DNA of 64,000 nt from WSZJ01 sp964590435. Lineage in GTDB: Bacteria; Planctomycetota; MHYJ01; WSZJ01. The position numbers and the translations under genes were made by a program. This document shows positions 16,888-24,413 of the stretch, piece by piece. The notes under the pieces were generated by a model. It did not search any database. It was not told the origin of the DNA and saw only the letters and a list, made by a program, of their open reading frames with translations. The stretch spans positions 8,171-72,170 of the forward strand of contig CAZPWT010000036.1 in the NCBI GenBank assembly GCA_964590435.1, written 5' to 3'. How positions within the stretch are numbered: position 1 is the stretch's first letter; the number at the start of each line of letters is the position of its first letter.

Positions 16888-19551
16888 GTGACCCCCGCGG
16901 ATTTCGAGAAGCACCTCGCCGTCCTCTCGCACGAGGACACTCACTACCTCCAGCAGAACTGGGAGGCCTCCGCGCGCTGGATGTTCGAGCAGGCCGTGGC
17001 GGGCGCGGACATCGCCGCAGCGCTCCCCGCGCTCGTGGCGATCTACATCGAGGCGACGCAGATCGGCGTGCTGCGCGCGGCCGCGGCAGCCGCGGCGGCT
17101 CACGACCTGCGGACGGGGGACGTCGGCCGGCTGCGGGAAATGCTGCGGAAGAGCAAGTACCGCGACTGGGTTTTCGAGGGGATCGGGGACGCGGTGGGCA
17201 AGGGACGGGACCTCGCGCCCGCGGTCCCGCTCCTGCTGGAGTTTTCCGGCGCCCGGCAGTACCTCGTCGTGCAGCTCCTCCTGCGCCACGCCGGGAAAGG
17301 CGGACTTGCGGGAACGGCCCGCAAAATCGCGCGCCACGCCCCCGGGATGCTCGCCGAGTTCCTCAAGGAAGCGCAATCGAAGAAGTTCCCGATCGAGCCC
17401 GCGCTGCCCGAACTCGCCGCGCAGCTCGCGGATCGGAAGCGCGCCCGGAACGTGGCGTCGGAATTCCGCTGGATGGTCGAGCTCGGCGCGGACCTCTCGG
17501 GCGTCCTCGGCGCGCTCGAGGCTCACCTCGACGCGAAGGACGAGGACCTCGCGGCCGAGGCCGGCTACTGCCTCGCGTACCACCACGCCGCGAAACGCGA
17601 CTGGCCCGCCGTCGATGCCCTTCTCGCCGCGAAGCACCCGCGGGCCGCCTGGGCCGCGGCGCGGGCGCTGCGCGTGCGGCTGCTGGGCGGCGGCGACGAC
17701 GTGCCCGAGGTCGTGGACCGCGTCGCGGCGGGACTGCTCAGCGCCGACCGGGACACCGCCGCGCGATCGCTGGTGACTCTGCGCGAGGCGAAGGAAAAGG
17801 GCCGCCGGTGCGCGCCGTCGCCGGAGCTGGCCTCGCGGCTCGCGGCCTCCCCTGACAGCGGCGTCGCGGAGTACCTGCACCTCGCGCTTCCCGCGGCGGA
17901 GATTCTCGCGTTGGAACCGGGAAGCGCCCCCGCGGCCGCGCGCCTCAGGGCGGCGTGCGAGCGGCCCGTCGCGGCGTGCTCGATCTGCGCGCGGCTGCCG
18001 CGGTCGGGGAATTGGAATTACGAGAGCGAATTGCCCGCCGGGTACGACAAGCTCGACGGCCGCGGCGGCAGCGCGAAATGTCCCGAGTGCGGACGCCGGT
18101 ACGGCCGCTACTACGAGGACGAGTGGGAGGACATGTCCCACTCGGAAACCTGGTCGCTCGAGCGCTGGACGCCGCCCGAGGCGCTGGCCCAGCTCAAGGC
18201 CGCGGCGCTCCAGGAGTACAAGGCGTCGCTCGACGGCTGGATCGCGCGTTTTCGCGAGGAACTCCGCCACCCCGCGCAGGCGGTGCGCGAGGAAGCGGCG
18301 TACGACCTCGCGGCGCATTTCGCGGCGACGGGGCAATGGGAAGAGCTGTCCGCGCTGGTTTCGCCGGGCGAGGACACGGTCCGGCTCCGCGCGCTGGACT
18401 CGTTGCGCAAGCGCCCCGAGGACCCGACGCCGCTTCTCGGCACGCTGCACGGCCTGCTGACCGCCGGCCACCACGCCGTCCGCTCGCGGGCGGCGGACAT
18501 CCTCGCGACGCGCGCCGTCCGGCTGAACGACGTCGCGGCGCTGCGCGTCCTGCTCGATTCCGCCGACGCGCAGGTCCTGGCCGCGTCCGCCGAGGCCGTC
18601 TTCCAGGGAACCCACAACGCCTTCGACGCCGCGCCGCTGTTCGACCGGCTCGCGGAGCTCCGGAAACGCGCGGAGAGCAGCGTCTCCGCCCCGGCCCGGC
18701 GGACGCTCACCGTGCTCGCGGAGAAACCGGGACCGCCGGACGCGCTGCCGCTTCTCGTCGAGGACCTCTCTTCCCCCGTCGCCGACGTGCGGAGCTCGGC
18801 CGCGTTCGCGATCACGCGGATCGTCCCCTCGCGTCCCGACGCCGTCGCCGCCCTGCCGAAATTCGTCGAGCTCCTGCGCGACTCCGACTCCGTCTCGTGG
18901 GCCATGGACGGGTTGCAGGCCCTCGCCGCCGCCGGCGCCGACATCCTGCCCGCCATCCCCGTCATCGTCGCGTGCGCCCTCGACCCGAAATGCCACCGGC
19001 GCGAGGACATGGTCTACTGGCTCCAGCGCCTCGCCGCGGGCGGCGCCGACCTGCGCCCCCACATCGCCGGGATCGCTTCCCTTCTCGCCGGCACCGAATC
19101 GATGCAGAGTGCGGCGCACCAGCTCCTGCTGGAAATCTTCCGGAAGGGCGCCGACATGTCCGCCGCGGTCGAGCCGCTTCGCGCGATGCTGGACGACGCC
19201 CCGCCGTACATCCGCGAGTACGCCGGGGAACTGCTCGCGAATTGGCATGTGCAGAAGCGCGACGTCGAGGGGCTGCGGCTCCTGCTGCGCCACGCTCGCC
19301 CCGAACCGCCGGGAGTCGCCGCCGAGGTGCTCCGCAAGTCGCGCTTTGACGTCGTGCCGCTCTTGCCCGATCTCGTTGCGCTCATCGGCCACCCGAAGTC
19401 GTGGACCCGGGGAAAGTCGGTCGAGGCGCTGGTGGCGTTCGCCGGGTCCGGTCCCGCCGCGCACGAGGCGGTCGTTGCGGCGCTTAAGCAGGGCGGCCCG
19501 GAAGCCGGGACCGTTCTCGAGAAGATTGAGAGGACGACTCGTGGGTCCTGA
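16888..19551 (+). CDS. HEAT-repeat protein with internal zinc ribbon
   Basis: 887 residues, GTG start. Nearly the whole chain is paired helices of the HEAT type, with ALPALVAIYIEATQIG, DLAPAVPLLLEF, LLVEDLSSPVADVRSSAAFA, DILPAIPVIVAC and VPLLPDLVALIGHP. A CSIC...CPEC zinc ribbon interrupts the solenoid at about residues 363-402, followed by an acidic, Tyr-rich segment. No catalytic motif was seen; such solenoids are scaffolds. It lies 16 nt after the frameshifted kinase gene and may belong functionally with it. The very Ala-rich sequence has no signal peptide, so it should be cytoplasmic. Confidence 0.75.
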   Translation: MTPADFEKHLAVLSHEDTHYLQQNWEASARWMFEQAVAGADIAAALPALVAIYIEATQIGVLRAAAAAAAAHDLRTGDVGRLREMLRKSKYRDWVFEGIGDAVGKGRDLAPAVPLLLEFSGARQYLVVQLLLRHAGKGGLAGTARKIARHAPGMLAEFLKEAQSKKFPIEPALPELAAQLADRKRARNVASEFRWMVELGADLSGVLGALEAHLDAKDEDLAAEAGYCLAYHHAAKRDWPAVDALLAAKHPRAAWAAARALRVRLLGGGDDVPEVVDRVAAGLLSADRDTAARSLVTLREAKEKGRRCAPSPELASRLAASPDSGVAEYLHLALPAAEILALEPGSAPAAARLRAACERPVAACSICARLPRSGNWNYESELPAGYDKLDGRGGSAKCPECGRRYGRYYEDEWEDMSHSETWSLERWTPPEALAQLKAAALQEYKASLDGWIARFREELRHPAQAVREEAAYDLAAHFAATGQWEELSALVSPGEDTVRLRALDSLRKRPEDPTPLLGTLHGLLTAGHHAVRSRAADILATRAVRLNDVAALRVLLDSADAQVLAASAEAVFQGTHNAFDAAPLFDRLAELRKRAESSVSAPARRTLTVLAEKPGPPDALPLLVEDLSSPVADVRSSAAFAITRIVPSRPDAVAALPKFVELLRDSDSVSWAMDGLQALAAAGADILPAIPVIVACALDPKCHRREDMVYWLQRLAAGGADLRPHIAGIASLLAGTESMQSAAHQLLLEIFRKGADMSAAVEPLRAMLDDAPPYIREYAGELLANWHVQKRDVEGLRLLLRHARPEPPGVAAEVLRKSRFDVVPLLPDLVALIGHPKSWTRGKSVEALVAFAGSGPAAHEAVVAALKQGGPEAGTVLEKIERTTRGS

Positions 19552-19552
19552 C

Positions 19553-19788
19553 GTGATTCGCTGCGCCTGGGCGACGCGGGGATCGTGCGCAACCAGCTCA
19601 AGATCCGCTCCGCCATCCGGAACGCGAAGGCCTTCCTCGACGTCCGCCGCGGGTTCAGCTTCGTCGGTTCGACGATCATGTACGCCCACATGCAGGCCGT
19701 GGGCATGGTGAACGACCACGTGGTGAGCTGCTTCCGGCATCGCGAAGTGCGGGAACTGGTGTCGAGGCACCGCCGAAGGGCAGAATGA
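19553..19788 (+). pseudogene. tag: Remnant of tag (3-methyladenine DNA glycosylase I)
   Basis: The stretch begins GTG ATT CGC TGC GCC TGG GCG, encoding VIRCAWA, the usual first residues of Tag. It then switches frame to DAGIVRNQLKIRSAIRNAKA, skips the region expected next, and resumes with GFSFVGSTIMYAHMQAVGMV and NDHVVSCF, the conserved Tag C-terminus. Two internal deletions thus removed about 80 codons after the start and about 45 before the C-terminal motif. Tag excises alkylated adenine from DNA; this copy cannot fold. The open part (from GTG 19585) could still give a 67-residue peptide. Confidence 0.75.
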
Positions 19789-19841
19789 GGAAAAGCGCCG
19801 TGGGGTACGGCGCTCTCACCAATCTGCTGAGGGAGGACGTC

Positions 19842-20336
19842 ATGGGCGAATTGCGCCTGGGACTCGGGGGAGGACTGCCGAAATTCCCCGGGGGAAAGCC
19901 GTTCTGCCTGGTGTGCGGCGGCGCGCCGGCGGGGAATCACCGCGTCTTCTTCGAGCAGCCCGACGGATCCAGCGTCGCGGTTTCGCGGGTCGGAAGCGTG
20001 GCCACCGGCGTGGAGATGATCAAGAACCGCATCGTCTTCTCGGCGCCGCTCTGCGCGCCCCACCTCGCCCGCGCCGGGCAGCTGCGCGTCTGGACGTTCG
20101 CCGCCCTCGCCGGGGGCATCGTCCTCGCCGGCATCCTGATGGCGCTGATCGCGAAGACGATCGGGCTCGAGAGCCGCGTAGGCAATGTCCTCTCGTTCAT
20201 CGCAATCGGGGCCCCGTTCGCGCCGATGTACTTCCTCTGGAGGGCGAAGGACCGAGGAGGCCTTGCATGCACTGTACGGATCGAGGAGGAAGAGTTGGTG
20301 CTGGTCTACGCCGGCCGGGTTCCGAGTCCGACGTAG
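19842..20336 (+). CDS. Small membrane protein with CxxC motif
   Basis: 164 residues from an ATG with GGGAGG 5 nt upstream; an upstream in-frame ATG at 19785 lacks a ribosome site. The N-terminal part has FCLVCGGAP, a possible half of a zinc site (another Cys-His pair, LCAPH, lies near residue 72). Two membrane helices follow (about 83-105 and 113-132), then a short soluble tail with VRIEEEELVLVYAG. No family was recognised. It stands between the tag remnant and a convergent lipoprotein gene. Confidence 0.55.
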   Translation: MGELRLGLGGGLPKFPGGKPFCLVCGGAPAGNHRVFFEQPDGSSVAVSRVGSVATGVEMIKNRIVFSAPLCAPHLARAGQLRVWTFAALAGGIVLAGILMALIAKTIGLESRVGNVLSFIAIGAPFAPMYFLWRAKDRGGLACTVRIEEEELVLVYAGRVPSPT

Positions 20337-20375
20337 GTTAGCTTCGGGAAATCCTCAAACCGGGCGCGGCGTTGC

Positions 20376-20822
20376 TCACCACTGGCCGTTGTCGAGCATT
20401 CCCGGGTCGAAGGAGCCTCCCAGGAAGGACCTGCCATTGGGGAGTCCGCCGTGTGCGCTGCGGAAATACTGACCTCCGCTGTCGAATCCGGCGCCCAGCT
20501 GGAATTCTTCAATCCGTCGCATCCACTCCCGGCTGGAAGGGAGTTCAAAACGGTTGGCAGTGAAAACCGGAGCGATGCGGTCATCCGACCCCGTCGGTCG
20601 ACACGCCAATCCCCCTACGTCCGGTGTCGCCTGAGAGTCCACATCGGACGGGATCGGGAGGGCGATTTCGTACCAGTGCGCGGAAAGGCGCGACTGTGGT
20701 TCGAGTGGCTTGGCGGGCCGCTCCAGGCGCTCGTCCCGAGGCGGATTGGTGCACGCGGAGAATCCGCCCGCGAAGAGTGAAAGCAGGAGCACCATCCCGA
20801 AGCTCCGCCTCATGTGCTTCAT
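20376..20822 (-). CDS. Putative lipoprotein of unknown function
   Basis: 148 residues. The ATG at 20822 overlaps the stop of the upstream lipoprotein gene (ATGA), which fixes the start. The N-terminus MKHMRRSFGMVLLLSLFAGG then FSAC fits a lipoprotein signal with a relaxed lipobox. The mature chain is polar with GGQYFRSAHGGLPNGRSFLG near the end; no family recognised. Base composition here (about 58-60% GC) is lower than the surroundings, as in its partner gene, which hints at separate acquisition. Confidence 0.55.
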   Translation of the reverse strand: MKHMRRSFGMVLLLSLFAGGFSACTNPPRDERLERPAKPLEPQSRLSAHWYEIALPIPSDVDSQATPDVGGLACRPTGSDDRIAPVFTANRFELPSSREWMRRIEEFQLGAGFDSGGQYFRSAHGGLPNGRSFLGGSFDPGMLDNGQW

Positions 20823-21286
20823 CGCCAAGGTCGCCCCCAACCCTCTTCCCAATGGATCACGCCGTCCTCAAGCCGGACGCACCAGATGGGAACAAAGCCA
20901 GGGCTCGAGAAGGACGAGATGAACGAGGGTGTTCGTCGGCAGTTCGCACCAACGATCGCCAGGCCTCCACAACTGCGGCAGGCAACATTCTGCGGCTGAA
21001 GAAGTTCGGCAGGTCCCGTGTAATGAGCTGGGTACTCCGGGAAACCCACGCCGCTTCCCTTGCATTCAGGGCAGCGAAAGAACGACCACGCGAGCAAGTC
21101 CTCGCTTGCGAAGCGATCATGCGTCGCGTCATCCGTTGTCGGATCCTGAATCAGGAGCTGCGCCTCGCGGGCGGCGAATGGCACGGAGGCCCCTCGCTGA
21201 TTTTCCACAACGCTCGCCGTCCCCCTTGTCGGGCCAGCGCATCCCGCCAGCATCAGGGAAAGCACAGCTACGGGAAGCAGGCGCAT
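20819..21286 (-). CDS. Putative lipoprotein with CPEC/CRSC zinc-ribbon-like pairs
   Basis: 155 residues. Signal peptide with clear lipobox LMLAGC (Cys16). The mature part contains FRCPECKGSG and NVACRSCGGL about 30 residues apart, the spacing of a DnaJ-like or rubredoxin-like zinc knuckle, and a Trp-rich tail. It starts 7 nt after the aminotransferase stop and is coupled to the next lipoprotein gene, so all may be on one transcript, but the lower GC suggests an insertion downstream of an older operon. Function unknown. Confidence 0.6.
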   Translation of the reverse strand: MRLLPVAVLSLMLAGCAGPTRGTASVVENQRGASVPFAAREAQLLIQDPTTDDATHDRFASEDLLAWSFFRCPECKGSGVGFPEYPAHYTGPAELLQPQNVACRSCGGLAIVGANCRRTPSFISSFSSPGFVPIWCVRLEDGVIHWEEGWGRPWR

Positions 21287-21293
21287 TCCAGAC

Positions 21294-22481
21294 CTACTCC
21301 AGCGCCCTGACGAACCTCTCCATCCGCTCCAGCCCCTTCTCCAGCGCCCCCATGCCCGTCGCGTAGCTGATGCGGATGTGGCGGTCCGCGCCGAACGCGA
21401 CGCCGGGAACCGCGGCGACTTTCTCCTTGTCGAGAAGCGCTTCGCAGAACGTCAGCGAATCCGTGATCTTCTTCGCGCCGGCGGACTTGCCGTAGAGGCC
21501 GTCGACGCGGATGAGGATGTAGAAGGCGCCGTGGGGTTCCATGAGGGAGACGCCGGGGATTTTCCGGATGCGGTCGATGCAGAATTTCCGGCGACGGTCG
21601 AACTCCTTGATCATGGCGTCGGTGAAGGAGTCGTCGAGGATCATGGCGGCGAGGGCGGCGTGCTGGCTGGGGGTGGCGGTGTTGGCGGTGATGTGGCCCT
21701 GGAAGCGGTCGCAGGCGTCGACGACGTCCTTGGGGGCGGCGGCGTAGCCGACGCGCCAGCCGGTCATGGACCAGGTCTTGGAGAAACCGCTGACGATCGC
21801 GGCCTGGTCGCGGAGCTCGGGGACGAGCGCGAGGATCGAGCGGTGCTTGCGGCCGTCGTAGACCATGCGCTCGTAGATCTCGTCGGAGATGACGAAGACC
21901 TTCTTCTCGACGCAGAACTTCCCGATCGCGGCCAGTTCCTTTTCCTCGTACACGGCGCCGGTGGGGTTGTTCGGCGAGTTGATCACGATCATCTTCGTCT
22001 TCGGCGTCCACGCCTTCTTCACGGCGTCGGCGGTGAGCTGCCAGCCTTTCTCTTCCGTGCACGGCACGAGCACGGGTGTCGCGCCGGCGAGCTTGACCAT
22101 CTCGGGCGTGGAGAGCCAGCAGGGCGACGGGACGAGCACCTCGTCGCCCTCGTCGCACAGGCAGAAGATGATGTCGAACAGGCACTGCTTGGCGCCGACC
22201 GACACGAAGACCTGCGTGTGGTCGTACTTGAGCCCGTTCTCGGCAAGCAGCTTCTCCGCGATCGCGCGCCGCAGCGACGGCATCCCGACGCTCGCCGTGT
22301 ACTTCGTGTGCCCCTCGCGGATCGCCTTGATCGCCGCGTCCTTCACCGGCTGCGGCGTGTCGAAGTCCGGCTCGCCGGCCGAGAGCGAGATCACGTCCTC
22401 GCCCTTTTCACGCATCGCCGCCGCCTTCGCGTTGATCGCGAGGGTCAAGGACGGCGGGATCGCCCGGATGCGGCGGTTCAT
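21294..22481 (-). CDS. Class I PLP-dependent aminotransferase (aspartate/aromatic type)
   Basis: 395 residues, the normal length for AAT family I. Signature elements: LSAGEPDFDTPQPVKDAA, NGLKYDHTQVFVSVGAKQ (with GAKQ in the cofactor-phosphate loop), INSPNNPTGAVY, ISDEIYERMVYDG, and SGFSKTWSMTGWRVGY with the Schiff-base Lys. The C-terminal Arg that binds the substrate carboxylate is in RISYATG. It should transfer the amino group between aspartate or aromatic amino acids and 2-oxoglutarate. The ATG overlaps the etfA stop (ATGA), so it is translated with the electron-transfer flavoprotein genes. Confidence 0.9.
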   Translation of the reverse strand: MNRRIRAIPPSLTLAINAKAAAMREKGEDVISLSAGEPDFDTPQPVKDAAIKAIREGHTKYTASVGMPSLRRAIAEKLLAENGLKYDHTQVFVSVGAKQCLFDIIFCLCDEGDEVLVPSPCWLSTPEMVKLAGATPVLVPCTEEKGWQLTADAVKKAWTPKTKMIVINSPNNPTGAVYEEKELAAIGKFCVEKKVFVISDEIYERMVYDGRKHRSILALVPELRDQAAIVSGFSKTWSMTGWRVGYAAAPKDVVDACDRFQGHITANTATPSQHAALAAMILDDSFTDAMIKEFDRRRKFCIDRIRKIPGVSLMEPHGAFYILIRVDGLYGKSAGAKKITDSLTFCEALLDKEKVAAVPGVAFGADRHIRISYATGMGALEKGLERMERFVRALE

Positions 22482-23455
22482 TCGCGGAGCTTCTTCACCT
22501 CGGCCGTCAGCGCCGGCAGGACCTCGAACACGTCGCCCACGATCCCGTAGTTTGCGACCTTGAAGATCGGCGCGTCCGGGTCCTTGTTCACCGCGACGAT
22601 GAACTTGGAAGAGCTCATGCCGGCGAGGTGCTGGATCGCCCCGCTGATCCCGCACGCGATGTACAACGTCGGGCTCACCGTCTTCCCCGTCTGCCCCACC
22701 TGCTCCTCGTGCGGCCGCCACCCGGCGTCCACCACGGCGCGCGAAGCCCCCTGCGCGCCGCCGAGCGCCGCCGCGAGATCCGTGATCAGCGCCCAGTGTT
22801 CCGCGCCCTTCATCCCGCGGCCGCCCGAGACGATGACGTTCGCCTCCGTGAGCTCCATCTTCTTGGAAGCGCTGGCCATGATTTCCTTCACCGCCGCGCG
22901 GAAGTCCGCGTCCTGCGCGTCGATCGGCAGGTTCTCGACGGCCACCGACTTCGACGCATCCGGCGCCGAGGCCTTGAAGACGTTCGGGCGAAGCGTCGCG
23001 ACCAGGGAGCCCGCCTTGACGGCGACCGTCGCGTAGGCCTTCCCGGAGTAAACCGGGCGCTTCGCGAGAATCCGCCCGCCCTCGACCTTCAGCTCCGTGC
23101 AGTCCTGGGCCACGCTCGTCCCGAGCATCGCCCCGACGAAGCCAGCGAGGTCCTTGCCGAGCGCCGTGGCGCTCATCAGCACCGCGGAAGCGTCCCCGGC
23201 GGTCTTCGCGATGACGCGCGCGTAGGCCGCGTTGGCGTAGGTCTTCAGCTTCGCGTGGTCCGCGACCTTGATCGCGTCGGCGCCGTACTGCGCGAATTCC
23301 TTCGCCGCGTCCGCAATCCCTGAGCCGGCCGTCACCGCGTGCAGCGGCGCGCCGAGCGCGGTCGCAATCCGCCGGCCTTCCGAGAGCGCCTCGTAGGACG
23401 CCCGCTTGAATTTTCCGTCGCGCTGCTCGACAAACACCACCACCGGGCCGGGCAT
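22478..23455 (-). CDS. etfA: Electron transfer flavoprotein subunit alpha
   Basis: 325 residues, full length. The C-terminal FAD-binding domain is clear: SGGRGMKGAEHWALITDLAA, GWRPHEEQVGQTGKTVSPTL, YIACGISGAIQHLAGM and INKDPDAPIF-like AVNKDPDAPIF. ETF shuttles electrons from acyl-CoA and other dehydrogenases to the quinone pool through ETF:quinone oxidoreductase. It follows etfB after 50 nt and overlaps the aminotransferase gene by 4 nt. All expected cofactor motifs are present. Confidence 0.94.
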   Translation of the reverse strand: MPGPVVVFVEQRDGKFKRASYEALSEGRRIATALGAPLHAVTAGSGIADAAKEFAQYGADAIKVADHAKLKTYANAAYARVIAKTAGDASAVLMSATALGKDLAGFVGAMLGTSVAQDCTELKVEGGRILAKRPVYSGKAYATVAVKAGSLVATLRPNVFKASAPDASKSVAVENLPIDAQDADFRAAVKEIMASASKKMELTEANVIVSGGRGMKGAEHWALITDLAAALGGAQGASRAVVDAGWRPHEEQVGQTGKTVSPTLYIACGISGAIQHLAGMSSSKFIVAVNKDPDAPIFKVANYGIVGDVFEVLPALTAEVKKLRE

Positions 23456-23505
23456 GGTCGTCTCCTTCGATCGTCCGTCAGGTTGTCGTGGCGGGTCGGG
23501 TCCGG

Positions 23506-24258
23506 CTAGATGACCTTCGCTTCCTCACGCAGCAGCTTCACCAGCGCCGGCACCGCGTCCTTCCCGTTGCCGACGATCTTCGGCGCCGGGCGCGCCGGCG
23601 GGTTGTCCAGCCGCACCAGTTCCATCCGCGGCTCGCCAGCCGCCGCAGGCTTCTCCTCCAGCGGCTTCTTCTTCGCCGCCATGATCCCCTTGAGCGAGGC
23701 GAAGCGCGGCTCGTTGAGGCCCTTCTGCGCCGAGAACGCGGCGGGGAGGGCGACCTCCACGACCTCGACGCCGCCCTCGATCGGGCGGTGCGCAGTGGCG
23801 TTGCGGCCGTTCAGCTCGAGTTTCGTGATGACGCCGACGTACGGGATGCCGAGGAACGTCGCGACCTCGGCGGGGATCTGGGAAGCGTCGTCGTCGATGG
23901 CGCGGTTGCCGAAGAGCAGGACGTCGAGCGGGCGGCCCTTGAGATCGGCCGCGATCGCCTGCGCCGTCGCGATGAAGTCGCGTCCCGTGGAGCCTTCCTT
24001 GAGGTGAATCCCCTTGTCGGCGCCCATCGCGAGCGCCTTGCGGATCGTCTCCGCCGACTCGGCGCCGCCCAGCGCGAGGATCGTGACCTCGCCCGCGCCG
24101 GCCTTCTCCTTGATCTTCAGCGCCTCTTCCACCGCGTACTCGTCGTACGGGTTGAGCACGAACTCCACGCCGGCGGGGTCGATGGACTTGTTGTCGGCGC
24201 CGGCCTTGATGCGCGCGCTGGAGTCCGGGACCCGCTTCACGCAAACCACGATGTTCAT
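23506..24258 (-). CDS. etfB: Electron transfer flavoprotein subunit beta
   Basis: 250 residues. Typical features: N-terminal MNIVVCVKRVPDSSARI, FVLNPYDEYAVEEALKIKE, and the LALGADKGIHL-type AMGADKGIHLKE and DVLLFGNRAIDDDASQIPAE loops that bind AMP. It pairs with EtfA. It is the first gene of the leftward operon; a TTGACA-N16-TATGAT promoter lies about 65 bp upstream. The C-terminal recognition loop region (PRMELVRLDNPPARPAPKIV) is present, so the subunit is complete. Confidence 0.94.
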   Translation of the reverse strand: MNIVVCVKRVPDSSARIKAGADNKSIDPAGVEFVLNPYDEYAVEEALKIKEKAGAGEVTILALGGAESAETIRKALAMGADKGIHLKEGSTGRDFIATAQAIAADLKGRPLDVLLFGNRAIDDDASQIPAEVATFLGIPYVGVITKLELNGRNATAHRPIEGGVEVVEVALPAAFSAQKGLNEPRFASLKGIMAAKKKPLEEKPAAAGEPRMELVRLDNPPARPAPKIVGNGKDAVPALVKLLREEAKVI

Positions 24259-24323
24259 CGCAAACCCCTGGTGCTTAACGACTTGTGGAAGTGGCGGCCC
24301 GGCTCTCGCGACCGGAGAAACTC

Positions 24324-24351
24324 ATCATAGCCATCGCGGGGGGAGTGTCAA
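24324..24351 (-). promoter_or_regulatory. Sigma-70 promoter of the etfBA operon
   Basis: On the minus strand TTGACA (24346-24351) and TATGAT (24324-24329) are separated by 16 bp, close to consensus. The predicted start gives a leader of about 60 nt before etfB. It is one of the few classical two-box promoters in the window. Confidence 0.7.
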
Positions 24352-24401
24352 CTTTGAAGGGTCTCCCTTCGCGTTCCTCCCCCGCTGCGGGAATTCAACG
24401 C

Positions 24402-24407
24402 TAGAAT
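24402..24407 (+). promoter_or_regulatory. -10 hexamer TAGAAT for the CHASE2 cyclase operon
   Basis: TAGAAT ends 6 nt before GTG 24414; the space is six C residues, so no ribosome site is possible. A leaderless operon transcript is inferred. Confidence 0.5.
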
Positions 24408-24413
24408 CCCCCC

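Noticed and set aside
20624..21310. Plus-strand open frames opposite the two lipoprotein genes
   Set aside because: The minus strand has two coupled genes with signal peptides and Cys pairs; the plus frames lack any start context or domain.
24259..24323. Riboswitch in the etfB leader
   Set aside because: The leader is only about 60 nt and shows no recognisable aptamer core.
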